Assembly (NCBI GenBank): GCA_948567375.1
Contig: OX419755.1
Location: forward strand, 38,569,001 to 38,633,000
From: Lunularia cruciata
Taxonomy: Eukaryota; Streptophyta; Marchantiopsida; Lunulariales; Lunulariaceae
Length of the DNA stretch: 64,000 nucleotides
Direction: 5' to 3'
The position numbers and the translations under genes are program-made. Below are positions 10,562 to 21,776 of the stretch, one piece after another. Below the pieces are notes generated by a model. That model saw nothing but the letters and a program-made list of their open reading frames with translations. It made no database searches and was not told the origin of the DNA. Within the stretch, counting starts at the first letter, position 1, and every line of letters begins with the position of its first letter.

Positions 10562-11558
10562 GAGTGAATGGTCACAATATCAAGGATGCATTGGTTGATG
10601 GAAGATCAGCAGTGAATGCCATGTCAGAAAGGTTGATGAAGAAGTTGGGTATGATACCCTCAAGACCTTCAACATTTATTGTGAGCATGACAAACAAGCA
10701 ACAAGTTTGACCATTAGGAGTGATGGATAAAGTGGTAGTTTCAGTTATGGGAGTTCAAAATCTCATGACTTTCCAAGTCTTGAGGGGTTCAAGCTATGAC
10801 TTACTTCTTGGGAGGCCATGGTTGAGAGCAGTACGCACAATTGATCGATGGGTACTTGAGGATTAGGCCATCAAACCATAGAGTCCCAGTTCTTGTGACT
10901 AACACCACCAACACTTCACATTCAGATACACCATCTTCTGATTATTGGGAATCAGATTTTGAAGAAGGAGCTTCAGGTGTGGACACAAGCATGGAAGAGG
11001 AGACTTCCACGGAGGAGGATGAATCTGAATCTGATTCAAATGTGTATCCTTTGTGTGCTATGGATTTTGCACCTAAGCCTGAGGTTTTGAAGGACCCAGA
11101 TAAATCACCATTGACACTTTAGGAGGTAGAGAGAAGGTTAGCTACCCTCAAGTATGGCCCAAATGTTACCAAGGAGGAGAAGGTGAGATTTGAGGAGATT
11201 TTCCGCAAGTTCATCCATGTTTTTGCTTTTAGTTACAAGGATTTGAAGGAATTCACCTTGGAGGAGCACAAGATAGAGGTGGAGTCACATGCAAGACCAA
11301 TCCGCCAAAAACAACATGGCATTAGCCCACCAATATCTTTTGTTGTGAAGGAGGAGATTGATAAGCTCAAGGAGGTTGGATTCATCTTTGAGGTAGAGAA
11401 TTCAGAATGGGTCTCCAATTGTCATTGTGAAGAATGTTTGGGTATGTGTGGATTACAAGAAGCTCAATGTTGTTACCTAGAAGGACTACTACCCATTGCC
11501 ATTCATTGATGAGATCTTGGAGGAGTTTGCAAGTCATGAGAGGTACAATTTTGGAGAT
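10500..11558 (+). pseudogene. pol: Protease, acidic spacer and truncated RT of A2
   Basis: In the -1 frame relative to gag: WEACEYASKID, then the protease active-site region (DALVDGRSAVNAM, with Gly or Arg where most proteases have Ser), SYDLLLGRPWLRA (flap to C-terminal helix), and an acidic spacer rich in Glu, Ser and Asp (10920-11050). The pre-RT stretch HVFAFSYKDLKE and the first RT block VKEEIDKLKEVGFIF follow. Ends in mid-palm (RYNFGDG) at the internal deletion. Confidence 0.75.
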
Positions 11559-12686
11559 GGTCTACTTTGAAGGCAACGGGTAAGGAAGAGTCTATCTCAC
11601 TCATAAAGGAGTTTCATGAAGGTTTAGTGTGTGGAGGACACTTTGCAGGAAAGGTGACTGCTTTCAAGATTCTAGATGTAGGTTACCATTGGAGAGGGAT
11701 TTTCAAGGATTGTCTTGATAATTGCAAAACTTGTCATGTTTGTCAAGCTTTTGCTAGAAAGTCTACATCCACTCCACCACTTAGATCAATTCTATTGCTA
11801 GGACCTTTTGAGAAGTGGGGAATTGATTTTGAAGGTCCTCTTAATAGAACCCCAAGGAATAATTGGTACATTGTGGTAGTTACTGATTACCTTACCAAGT
11901 GGGTTGAGGCTAGACCATTGAGGAACAAGAATGAAGATGAAGTTGGTAGATTTCTTTATGAACGCATTATCACTAGATTTGGATGCCCTTTGGAGTTGGT
12001 TTTTGATAGAGGAGGAGAGTTTACAGGAAGCATTACTACAGCCATGCTACGACATTTCTCTATCACACATAGAGTAACTACATCCTATAAGCCAAATTCC
12101 AATGGCTTGGCAGAGAGAACCAATCAGACCTTGTGCATGATGTTGGCCAAAGATGCAGAAATGGAGGGCTAAACATCATTGGGACAAGAGGATTCATGCA
12201 ATTTTGTGGGAGTATAGGACAACCATGAAGACTTCCACCGGATATTCTCCATTTCAATTGGTATATGGTATTGAGTCTACCTTACCTATTCACTTTGATC
12301 TTCCTACCTTCCAAAGCATTCATAGGAGATTGAAGAAAGCACAAGGAGGTGATGAAGAGAAGTCAAGGAAGGATCAACTCATGGAGTTGGAAGAGGCAAG
12401 AGTTGTTGCTATGGTTCAAGTGGAGCAAGCCCAAAGGAAACAAAAGTAGCGCTATGACAAGAGGCAAGACAAGAAGAAGGTGAAGCCTTTCAAAGAAGGT
12501 GATTGGGTAATGTTGTTTGATTCTATTTGATTCAAGAGAGTGCAAAAGAAGTTTTTGCCTAAGTAATTTGGACCTTTCATAGTGGAGAAGGTGTGAGGCA
12601 ATTACACCAATGATCTCAAGGACTTGGGAGGAAGACACTTTGATAGGATTAACCTTGATAAGTTGAAGATGTATTATAGAAGGTAG
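11559..12686 (+). pseudogene. pol: Integrase of A2
   Basis: HHCC zinc domain (FHEGLVCGGHF ... CHVCQ); catalytic core with the first Asp in WGIDFEGPL, the second in LVFDRGGEF and the Glu in GLAERTNQ; then a C-terminal half ending MYYRR-stop. Intact for 201 codons (11567-12169), then one frameshift at the MEG/AKHHW position and several stops. There is no chromodomain after the core, and the frame closes about 50 bases before the polypurine tract. Confidence 0.85.
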
Positions 12687-12723
12687 AGAGACCTTCACTT
12701 TGAGGACAAAGTGAAAACTTAGT

Positions 12724-12734
12724 CCAAGGGTAAA
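12724..12734 (+). promoter_or_regulatory. Polypurine tract of A2
   Basis: CCAAGGGTAAA immediately before the 3' LTR. The A1 equivalent is TCTGGGGGTAAA. This is the plus-strand DNA primer position. Confidence 0.55.
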
Positions 12735-13409
12735 TGTTACACCCATTTGTGGACGTGTGTGGTATTGTGATATTTAGCTTGGTATTACAAGTACTTAAGA
12801 GATATTATTTATATAGAGATAAAGGATGGTTCTATATTAGTCATGGTAAGCTCAAGTTAGTCATAGCTAAGATAGAGGGGACCTTACTTTAGAGGAGGTG
12901 GAAAAGATGAGCACCACTATTTTGGATTCTAGTGTGTTTACTTGGTATTATTCCTAGGTGTTTGGCTTTGAGGAAAGAGTTGAGAACTCTTGGGACCGCA
13001 AGTCTTCTTGTTTTGGATTCTTCTATAGTCCAAGGATAGCCCCTGTGAAGCAATCCTTGACTTAGTGGTTGGGTGAAGATAAGATCACATGCTAGTGGAA
13101 TATGCCCATGTGATTGGATATTCCTTTCTACTTTTTTACTTTATTTGACTTTTAGCTTAGTAACTTGAGTTACTATAGTAATTAGTAACTTTGGTGCATA
13201 ACTATTTCACAAGTATAGAAACAAGGGGTGAGGAAGTACTCATGATCCTTTCATTTGCAACTATATCTCTCTCATTGAGTTCTCTAGTGAGCAATATCTT
13301 GAGTCTTGGAGTGTTAGCCTTGGAGGAGTATGATGGAGTTGGGATTCCTTGCCTGCTACCATAATAGCCCTCAAAGGTTCATTGTGAGTGAGAGACAGGC
13401 CGGCTCATA
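12735..13409 (+). repeat. 3' LTR of A2 (675 bp)
   Basis: TGTTACACCC...GGCCGGCTCATA. A few short deletions relative to the 5' LTR (for example the CTTAGTCCATGGTGCACTAC stretch near 13353). Confidence 0.9.
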
Positions 13410-15065
13410 GAGCAGTGCTCATCTAACATGATGATGAGAAGGAGTTTATGGTGGCCTATGCTAATTGTTCCAACAATTTAGCAGAGGCAAAGTAAAGTTC
13501 ATATGAGGGAGAGTGCTTGGCAGCAATATGGGCAATAGCACATTTTTATTGTTACTATTTGGTAACCCGTTTACTCTCATCATTGATCATCAGCCAGTGA
13601 AGTGGTTGATGGAGCCCGACAAGGTTCCAAGGAAGCTTGCACAATGAGCTTTGATTTTACAAGAGTGATTTCACAATTATTCATAGACATGGAGTGGTGA
13701 GCCGTGATGCAGATGGGTTGAGTAGAAACCCATGTCCTAGCCAATAGGATCAGACCTGAGTATGTTGGCATGGTGAGACAAATGAGGAGATGGTGCCAGG
13801 TTGGCATGCATCTGCCTTTCTTTGCATATTTTTTGAGGCTTTGGTGATATCTCTTTTAGCGCATACAAGAAGAATTATTGAGGTCATAGATTGAGAGAGT
13901 GGAGATAGTGGTATAGTTTAGCAAGATATTCATGATGATGTCTTAATGATGGACCATCTTTGAATTGGTGTTGTGGGTGGCATAGTTGGGGCCAAGGAGA
14001 GAGATTGTGTCCTTAGCAAGTTAGATGGTTCAGATTGGAGGGTAGACACCTTCTTCATGTGTGGGAGGATGGTAGAGTGAGAGTAGTACCACTTCCATCT
14101 TAGACATCACAGTTGGTCTATCATGCTCATGAGGAGCTAGGACATTTTGGAGTAAAGCATACATATAGCTTACTCCAGAGTCATTATTGGTGGTGCGGTT
14201 TGTAGACCAATGCATAGTAGTTTGTTGCTAGATGTGTGGTTTGTGACCAAGTTAGAGCTTTATTTAATACTCCTACACCACAATTACACCCACTACTTAT
14301 CATGGGATTGGGTTACCATTGGTGTTTGGGCTTGGTTGGACCTTTACCATTGATTTTGAGACATCATTGGTATGTTTTGGTGATAGTGAAGCACTTCTCC
14401 AAGTGGATTGAGTTGGTGATACTTCCTAATAAGTCCATTGCAAGGATGGCTTACTTGTTCTTGGATTGGGTTCTTAGTCATTTTTTAGTCATTTTGGTGC
14501 ACCTGTCAAGGTTTTGACTGATCAAGGTACAAAGTTCTTGGGGGAGTTTCAAGTCTTGTGTGACAAGGCTTTGATTGATCATTGTACTACCTCTCGAGAT
14601 CACCTTTAGGCAGATGGCTTAGCAGAGAGAGTGGTTCAGACAGTGAAGAGAGGATTGTGAAAGTATGGTTTGCAGAGAAGCTACTTGGAAGAATGAGATC
14701 TCTAGTCACCTTGGTTGGCCATGGGCTATTGGTTCAATTGGCAAGCCTCCTTAACATCCTTCTCTCCTTACTTTTTACTATATAAATAAGATCCAAATTT
14801 ACTTGCAGCCATTTGTCAAGATGCTACTGTAGTGTTGGACTTGGATGATCTAAATGTATGTATGAGCGCATGTTCTCAATAGGCTGAGATCTTTTGGAGA
14901 GTGATGCCAATGGCCTTTGGGAACCTGGCAATTGCTTAGCATTGGGATACCTTATGCTATGCTACCATTCAAGGAGTAGGTTATAGACCCTCAATCCTTT
15001 GATTTCATCCAAGTGATTATGCATATCTATAGCATATAGCACCACTAACACTTGATGTTTCTATA
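13410..15065 (+). pseudogene. pol: Family C RNase H (rest) and integrase
   Basis: RNase H continues with VLI and EGECLAAIWAIAHFYCYYL, ending at VSRDADGLSRNP. Integrase follows: zinc domain with HEELGHFGVKH and ARCVVCDQVRA (HHCC); core pieces FSKWIELVILPNKS, VLTDQGTKFLGEF (second catalytic Asp) and LAERVVQTVKRGL (catalytic Glu); then a C-terminal region with no open frame. The first core Asp is replaced or lost (GLVGPLP context). Frameshifts at about 14500 and 14610. Confidence 0.7.
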
Positions 15066-15381
15066 GGCCGCATTATCTTGAGAGTGTGCAAGGTTTTGCC
15101 ATCTGGAGTCCTTGTGTTGGAAGGATGTGATTGTGTTGTTTGGAAGGATCATATGCACAATTGTGCACCATGCCACCTCCCAAACATTGATGGTACTATG
15201 GACCCAAGCTTAGCACTTGTATGTGCAAGCTTACGGTGTATGTTATGCGGCTCGTCTGGTAGAGTTGCTACTATGTCAATGTGTGATAGCTATTTGAGAG
15301 GATGGCATATGGCATGTATGACTCATCTCCTCATGGTGGTTCCTCAAGAATAGTGGTTATGTCCTAGATGTACTTGACCTA
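15066..15381 (+). pseudogene. PHD-finger-like module downstream of the family C integrase
   Basis: One frame of about 100 codons reads NCAPCHLPN, then a Cys4-His-Cys3 pattern: CMLC, MCDSYLRGWHMAC, and after an in-frame TAG the closing WLCPRC. Spacing and the GWHMAC / W-x-CPRC signature are those of a PHD finger, the histone-tail reader fold. The fourth metal ligand is Tyr here. The reverse C copy at 21940-22263 has the same module with other ligands damaged, so the two copies together support all eight positions. It sits between integrase and 3' LTR, the place of the chromodomain in chromoviruses. It belongs to the element and not to a host gene, because both copies have the same neighbours. 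Confidence 0.7.
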
Positions 15382-15547
15382 TAGCTAGTTCATCTTTTAT
15401 ATGGTATAGATTGCAGACAAATGACTAACAACGGGGCTTGATAGCACCCGGCCTCCTGATCTTTTGCCCACCATAGGGTATACCATATATTTGGAGTAGA
15501 TGGCTATCTAGAGTTAGAGGGACCTAACCGCCAACTAAGGAGGTGAT
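15382..15547 (+). other. Family C 3' untranslated stretch and polypurine tract
   Basis: No open frame. Ends in a purine-rich AAGGAGGTGAT directly before the TGTGGCAC LTR start. The reverse copy has AGGGAAGGAGTGAT in the same position. Confidence 0.5.
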
Positions 15548-16098
15548 TGTGGCACTTTAGAGTCCATGTATGACTTATGTGTGAGTTGTGCTTCTATGTG
15601 ACGTTGTTAGCAATATGTGTTGTGTAGCAATGTATATATGCACAACAACTGTCATGCCATTTTTAGCTTCACATCTAAATTGTTTAAACACTAGAGTAAC
15701 AATGATAGTAGTTAGAGGTATTTTGGTAGATATTGAAAGACTACTTGTTGATGGTCAAATTTTGTGTTTTGAATACTGACTACGTGGTGGGACCCATTGT
15801 CACTTGCACTATTTTCACCATTGGGTGTGCCACCAATGGGACCATTGGGATGAGAGCTAGGTCAAAATCAGGAGTATACCTTAGAAGTGCAGCTCCAAAG
15901 AGCTAACTTCTTTGTTGTTGAGCCTTTGAGTTCTTGGCTAGAGTGGATAGAAAGCCGATGAGTGTCACATGGAGTCTCTTAGCTAGAGTGGGTGTGGCTT
16001 GACTATAATTAGTGCCTAGTTGTTGGCAGATTATTGAATGATAAATCAAGTATAGATCTGATTGAGAGTGATTTGAGTTGTGTGAAAAAACTGATTAT
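15548..16098 (+). repeat. 3' LTR of the forward family C copy
   Basis: Starts TGTGGCACTTTAGAG after the polypurine tract. The first 230 or so bases align with the C LTR at 21463-21776 (minus). The 3' edge is uncertain, because at about 16099 the LTR start is repeated. Confidence 0.6.
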
Positions 16099-16205
16099 CG
16101 TGGCACTTTAGAGTCCATGTATGACTTATGTGTGAGTTGTGCTTCTATAGTGTGTGATGTTGACAGCAATGTATATTGTGTAGCAATATGTATACGCATG
16201 ATGCA
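16099..16205 (+). repeat. Second copy of the family C LTR start, truncated
   Basis: 16100-16148 repeats 15549-15597 exactly (49 bases), and similarity continues to about 16200, where D gag sequence takes over. Either a tandem LTR remnant or a local duplication. Confidence 0.6.
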
Positions 16206-17180
16206 AATTGACTATGTAAGAAGCTATATCATGCAATTCTAGAACACCATCATGCAAATTCTAGATATGCTAGAAGGTGAAGCTCTGGATTGATTTGTGA
16301 GGGGCTTGAAGTTCCAAACTAAACTAGACATGACTATACAAGAGCCAAAACACTTGGAGGAAGCCATGTGTAATACCAAGAGCTAGCCATATGATCTAGA
16401 TGTGAAATTTGGTTTAGTAATATCTAAAATGATTTTATACATGATGGTCAAAATAGATAAGATAGAATTATCACCAAAAGAGTACTTCTACTAATAGAGT
16501 AGAAACCAAAATAGACTTTAGAACCTTAGAACCAATAGCTAAATATATGATTTAAAGGTGAGAATTGGTTTGGTAACATCCAGAAGGATGTTACACATGA
16601 TGAACTAAACAGATCAGAAAGAGGTATCACCAAAAGGGGACTTCTACTAATAGAGTAGGAATTGAAATATGCCTGAAATCTTTGAAGGCAATTTTGGAGG
16701 CCTAAACGGATGAATTAGACCTTGAAAATGTGCAGAATCCCCCAACAAAGGAAAGGTTGGCCTTCCCTCCCCCCCCTAGAGGGAAGGATCTGGTTTGTCT
16801 CATCGAGAGCTTTCCAACGGTACCTTAAGTGATTCTAAGACTCCTACAAGAAGATTCCCTAAAAGATTCCCTCTGGTCAAAGCTTATTTGACCTAGACCG
16901 ACATGTCACCCATCCAAGTAAGTAATCCAAGGGTGGAGCTTGCTGACATGTCACCTATCTGTGTTCCTAATCCTATGGTGGAGCTTCCTTGGAAAAGATC
17001 CTCTTTGTCTATATAATAAAGAGAAGGTGCTCCTTTGGGGCACCAAATGTTGAGTGTATAATTTGTGTTTCTTTCTCTTCTCTTGTCCTCGGAGCATTAC
17101 ACCATGTAGTTGGCTGAACACTTTGACTCCTTGGTTGCAATAACTTGGTCTTGATCTTGACCTCCACAAAACCTACCAAT
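16206..17180 (+). pseudogene. gag: gag of D (split by a solo B LTR)
   Basis: Capsid-type motif GEALDWFVRGLKFQTKLDM followed by EPKHLEEAM at 16265-16368. After the 733-bp LTR insertion the helix continues LAEHFDSL at 17107. This is the classic end of the plant gypsy gag domain (ALxxFVxGL ... LEEAMxxAExFD). The region 17180-17690 should hold the nucleocapsid and the start of protease but shows no readable frame or motif. Confidence 0.65.
16369..17101 (-). repeat. Solo LTR of family B in D gag (733 bp)
   Basis: Plus-strand TGTAATACCAAG...CGGAGCATTACA, the same direction as the coding sense of family B when read 5' to 3' on the plus strand; that is, opposite to the complete B at 30919-37524, so its sense is forward despite the minus label of that element. 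Perfect 5-bp target duplication CCATG at 16364-16368 and 17102-17106 proves insertion followed by LTR-LTR recombination. Confidence 0.9.
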
Positions 17181-17689
17181 ACACTATATACGGGTGGAAA
17201 AGCCGGCACCAATAGAGATATATGTCATCCAACAAAGACCACTTGGCACTATAGATTAAAAAAGATTGTGACAAAATGGTGATTGTTTTTATTGACACCC
17301 AATTGAAGATTGTATTGTTGAATGTCCAATCAAGAATGTGCAACCTAAACAAATTGTCTGAATGGAGTTGGTGGAGCAAAATGATCAAGGAAACAACAAA
17401 TCTCAATAGGAGATTTTGAGCCGCCTATTAGGAACTTGATTAGTTCCAATAGATTGAAGACTCTACCTATGCAAGTTTATTTCACTTGCAAGTTATTATA
17501 TTTGGTGTATTCTAGAAGTTCAAAGAATTGCATGTCCATGTAATTAGCAAAGGAATTAAATATTCTTATCAAGCCAATAATTTGAAGTAGATTGATGATG
17601 ACATATGGTGGAAAAGGTTCTGCATTTTGTACCTCACATCTTGTTACATTCAAGATTGGGAAGGAATATGTGGAGTATATGAGTTTGTA

Positions 17690-18830
17690 GTGCACCTTTG
17701 TAGTATGATGTCATTATAGGTTTACCTTGGATTCAACTTCACAAGGTTCAATTTGATTGGACCCGATGACAAATTCAAGTAAAACACCAAGGTAGGAATT
17801 TTTGATTAGGTTTTCTGGCACCTTTGAGTAAAACACCCAAGAATAATCAGTCCCAAGATGAGAAGTTTGTCAAAAAAGAAACCATAGAGCAAGCTTTGAA
17901 TGAAGATAAGTCCCAAGATGGGAAGTTTGTCAATAAAGTAACCATAGTATAAACTTTGGAGGAAGATAAATCTATTTTGGCAGTGTGGATCAAGCTAATT
18001 GCACATAGAGAATCTGAGGAGTGCCAAAAGTCTCATCAAGCAAAGGTTGATAAAATATTTCATGAGTTTTCATATGCATTTCTAGATGATTTTCCAAAGA
18101 GATTATCCTCTGATCATGGTATGCCATTCAAGATTGAATTATAACCAAGAAGTGCTCTAGTGAATAGACCAATCTATTGGCTCTCAACAAAGAACACACT
18201 TTGAATAACATTGATGGAGTTGATGGAGAAGTATTTTATATGATATAGTACATCACCTTGGGAAGCACTAGTATTATTTGTTCCAAAGAAGGATAAAGGA
18301 CTTTGCTTCTATATTGATTATCATGGCCTTAATAAACAAATAGTGAAGAATACATATCTCTTACCTTGAATTGATTACTTACTTGATCAATTGAGTGGAG
18401 CACGATATTTCTTCAATTTGGATGTCCAAAGTGGCTAATGGAAAATTCCCATTGATAGAGAGGATGTGCAAAAGATTGCATTTTGCACAAGGTATGTGCA
18501 TTTTGAATGTTCTACCTTTTGGGCTCACTAATGCTCTATCAATCTTCATGGATAAGATGCATGGGGTGTTGGATGGGCTATTGGATTTGTACATGGCAAT
18601 ATTCTTGGATGATATCTTAATCTATAGCAAGATGGAGGCAAAACACATGAATCACATGCAAGAGATCCTAAGACGACTATGGCAATCAAAGTTTTATTAC
18701 AAGAAGTCAAAGTGTACCTTTTAGTAGAAGAAAGTTACATTCTTGGGTCATAAAATCTCATCAAATGGAATCAAGATGGAAGAGGAGAAAATCAAGGCCA
18801 TTACTGATTAGCTTACCCTAAAGGATGCCA
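17690..18830 (+). pseudogene. pol: Protease end and RT of D
   Basis: YDVIIGLPWIQLHK marks the protease C-terminus (17705). RT blocks: [31 protein letters not shown] (first catalytic Asp), AIFLDDILIYS (the FLDD catalytic pair, 18598-18630) and FLGHKISSNGIK. Stops between almost all blocks. The N-terminal connection SDHGMPFKIEL matches the usual region before RT. Confidence 0.75.
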
Positions 18831-18989
18831 TAGAAGTGAGGATGTTCAATGGATTGACAAGTTTTACCAATGGTTCATCCAATACCATGCTCATGTGACC
18901 ACGCCATTGATAGACCTGTTGGAGAAGAACTTGAGCTTTCAATGGACCACCAAGCACAAAGAAACATTCCAAAAGCTGAATATATGATA

Positions 18990-19395
18990 TCTTCAAGACC
19001 CATTCTTTAACCATATAACACTCAACTATGTTGTGGTTGATTTTGATGCTTTTAACTTTGCAATTAGAGTTGTGTTGCAATAGGAATTCCCAGATGGGTT
19101 ACATCCCATTGCCTTTGTGTCTTGTTGACTAAACACCATGGAAAGGAATTACTCTGATTGAGATAAAGAACAACTAGCAATGGCATATGCCACCAAGGCA
19201 TGGAGGCATTATCTCTTGGGGAAACAAGTCATCATATAAACCAATCACAAACCCTCATTGTAGATATTACGTTTGGAACACATGAAGAGTCAACATCATT
19301 GAAAAGAGGAACAACTACAATTGTTTGACATCAAACTTGAGTACAAACCTAGTTAGTTCCATGTCATCCCCAATGCCCTATCACTACAACCTGAT
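18990..19395 (+). pseudogene. pol: RNase H of D
   Basis: VVVDFDAFNFAIRVVLQ holds the first catalytic Asp. It is followed by DKEQLAMAYATKAWRHYLLGKQ (catalytic Glu), TNHKPSL (Asp changed to Asn at the third position) and IPNALS. Stops at Q to stop positions. Non-functional. Confidence 0.65.
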
Positions 19396-20900
19396 TTGAA
19401 GTCTCTTTCTCTCATCACAACGGCAATTACAATGGTGTCAATCAACTCTAATGTCCAAATTGAGTTAAGGATAGCTTTACAACAAGATCCTTTCTTTCAT
19501 AAGGTACAAGGTTGTCTTACAACATGCAACAAGGAATACAAAACCTTCTCCTTCAAGGAAGACCTTCTATTTTGTGAGAATTGGATCTTTGTTCTAACCA
19601 AGGATGATCTCCAACTTGTGCACCTTCAAGAAGCCCATGACTTACCAATTCCTGGTCACATGGGTGTAGACAAGACCTTGGGGTACCCTCCAATGCCAAT
19701 GAAGGTGGCCCAACATGGCACAAGATGTTTGAGAGTTTGCTTGATCTTGTGAGAGTTGCCAATGCAACAAGGCCAAAAATTAGAAATTGAGTGGACTCCT
19801 TCAACCACTCCTCATCCCATATTCTTGATGGGAACACATGAGCTTAGATTTCATCACATCCTTACCCAAGACAAAGCAAGGTCACATAGCAGTTGTAGTT
19901 GTTGTGGTTGTTGTAGATAAGATTAATAAGCAAATCCATTTAGCACCAACCTTTGATACCATGGATACTCCAACATTGGCACAAATCTACTTTGACAATG
20001 TCTTCAAGCATTATAGGATGTCTTGTGTACTCATCTCCAACCATAATCCCCAATTCACTAGAAAATTTTGGCAAGCACTCTTCCAGATACTTAGCACAAA
20101 GCTTACTTTATCCATGGCTTATCATTCTCAAATTGATAGACAAACCAAATATGCAAATTGCACCTTGGAAGATATGCTTTGTGCCTTTGTCAATGTTCAC
20201 CATACCAACTATGATGAATATCTTGCAATTGTTGAGTTTGCATACAATAATTCCAAATAGATTCACATCAGATTCTCTCCTTTCTTCCTTAATTTTGGCC
20301 AAGACTGACTTGTTCCAGATTCCCTTCTTGCTCTTCCTCCATCTCATGTCTCTCATACTTCCATCTTTTAAACTACCATATCCCAATCTCTCCTAAAAGC
20401 CAAATCTCATCTCCTTGTTGCTCAAAATTATGAGAAACAATATGTGGACTAGCATTGTCATGATCTCACCTTTCAACTTGGTAATAAGGTCATGCTCTCC
20501 TCTAGTAACCTACCTCTCTCACTTGATACCCAAGTTTGTAAACTTGCTCTTAATTGGATAGGACCTTGATGTCACCCAAATCATTTCTCTTGTTGCTTAT
20601 CAACTTGCCTTGCCTTGTCATATGCGCATCCACATTGTCTTTCATGTTTCCAAGTTGAAACCCTTTGTTCATGATCCATCTTCTTTTTCCTCTTGTGTCC
20701 AACCTCCTCCTCCTCCTCCCATCTCTATCAATGATCATGAGGAGTATGAAGTTGATTGTATTCTTGTGCATCATAACATTCAATGAGACCGCGAACAACA
20801 TATAGAGTACAACGTCCTATGGAAATGGTATCCCCTTCATGATGCCACTTGGGAGCCTCTTTCTCATCTCTAGAATGCACAAACCACCATCTATAAGTTT
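19396..20900 (+). pseudogene. pol: Integrase and chromodomain remnant of D
   Basis: Zinc-domain half LPIPGHMGVDKTL; core MSLDFITSLPKTKQGH (first Asp); VLISNHNPQFT (second Asp changed to Asn); YANCTLEDML (Glu). A GTT/GTG run at about 19885-19918 expands a Val tract in the core. The C-terminus 20735-20880 keeps pieces of a chromodomain: YEVDCIL and, in the next frame, WKWYPLHDATWEPLSHL, the typical W-x-G/W-Y-P ... TWEP signature. Confidence 0.7.
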
Positions 20901-20948
20901 GAAGCTTCAATGGTGATGAGGACATCACCAACTAGCAATGGGGGAATA

Positions 20949-21462
20949 TGTAACAATATAGAGTTTACCAACAAGTTAGTCAAGGCTAATGAAGTAGCAA
21001 ATAGGCCAAATTAGCCTAGAATATTCTAGAGTATCTAAGAAGCTACTCAGTATCTTTTAAGTATTGGGTAACGTGCATGCCTAGTGGTGACTTCTAGGAG
21101 GAGGCTTCTTGAGAAGCTTTAACTAGCTTAGCTTGCATCCCAAGTAGGTAGCTTTTTGGGAAGCTTCCAATTAGCTTAGCTTGCACACCAAGTAGGTGCT
21201 TCTAGAAAGAAACTTCTTAGTTAACTTGGCTTGCACTCCAAGAAGGCAGCTTTAGGAAGCTGCCTTCTTGAAGCTTCTCAATATCCTTGCATGCTTTCTA
21301 TAAATACCAAAGCTCAAGCTCATGCTAGGCATTTGGGGTTTCACTCATTTGAGAGTCACAATGTGATCTTTCACTCTGATCTTCCATTCTCTTATTTCTC
21401 TCCTTGGTCTTGGTCATTTATACTTGCACTTTGAAGGTATATCCCCTTGACTCAACCTAACA
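20949..21462 (+). repeat. 3' LTR of D (514 bp)
   Basis: Preceded by the purine tract CAATGGGGGAATA. Starts TGTAACAATATAG and ends CCTAACA. A TATA box, TATAAATA, lies at 21299-21306. Upstream of it are about four imperfect repeats of a roughly 50-bp unit (AGCTTAGCTTGCAnnCCAAGTAGGT), 21090-21275. No second D LTR is in the window, so the ends are inferred. Confidence 0.65.
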
Positions 21463-21776
21463 CTTCAACCCTAATAGTGATGCTAATGGCCCATCTATTA
21501 GTGCAAATGGTGTGATTGATGGTAGCTCCAATAGTGTGATCAATAGCCTTAATATGAAATCTATCTGCAACTAAGTAATCTTTGAGCAAGTACTAATATA
21601 ATTATGATTGCCAAGACCAATACTTCAATGTCCAAGCAAAATAGCTTTGGTGTAGCAAATAATTTGACAATTGCCATTTATATATACATCACTACACAAC
21701 ATACATTGTTATCAACATCAAACATTATGGAAGCACAATTCATACAAAAGTGATATGCAAACTCTTAAGTGCCACA
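21463..21776 (-). repeat. 3' LTR of reverse C copy 1, truncated by D
   Basis: Minus-strand TGTGGCACTTAAGAG..., preceded by the purine tract AGGGAAGGAGTGAT (21777-21790). It ends where the D LTR begins, so about half of the LTR is missing. Confidence 0.65.

Larger units (their letters stand above)
6874..13409 (+). mobile_element. Family A element A2 (6.5 kb, both LTRs, internal deletion)
   Basis: Two LTRs (691 and 675 bp) flank leader, gag, PR, partial RT and integrase. GAGC at 6870-6873 and 13410-13413 is the target duplication remnant, and the RNase H reading of the C host continues across it. An internal deletion at about 11558 joins the RT palm to the end of the RNase H/integrase linker, removing over 1 kb relative to A1. 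The first LTR dinucleotide is TA instead of TG. Confidence 0.9.
4731..16098 (+). mobile_element. Family C element, forward copy (interrupted by A2)
   Basis: Matches the reverse C copies at 60070-64000 and 21463-22888 in inverted orientation. Order: spacer after protease, RT, RNase H, integrase, PHD-like module, polypurine tract, 3' LTR. The 5' LTR, gag and protease are missing, cut at the A4/C junction. A2 (6874-13409) splits RNase H. All frames are broken. Confidence 0.75.
16206..21462 (+). mobile_element. Family D chromovirus-type element, 5'-truncated
   Basis: Order on the plus strand: gag, protease, RT, RNase H, integrase, chromodomain remnant, polypurine tract, one LTR. The 5' LTR and gag N-terminus are lost at the C LTR junction. 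All frames are decayed. A solo B LTR with perfect target duplication lies in gag. At the 3' end D runs directly into a C LTR in reverse orientation. Confidence 0.75.

Noticed and set aside
15078-15353. PHD finger as part of a host chromatin gene
   Set aside because: The same module with the same integrase and LTR neighbours occurs at 21940-22263 on the other strand, so it belongs to the repeat family.
19885-19918. GTT/GTG microsatellite in D integrase
   Set aside because: Simple-repeat expansion in a dead gene; noted in the feature but not worth separate follow-up.
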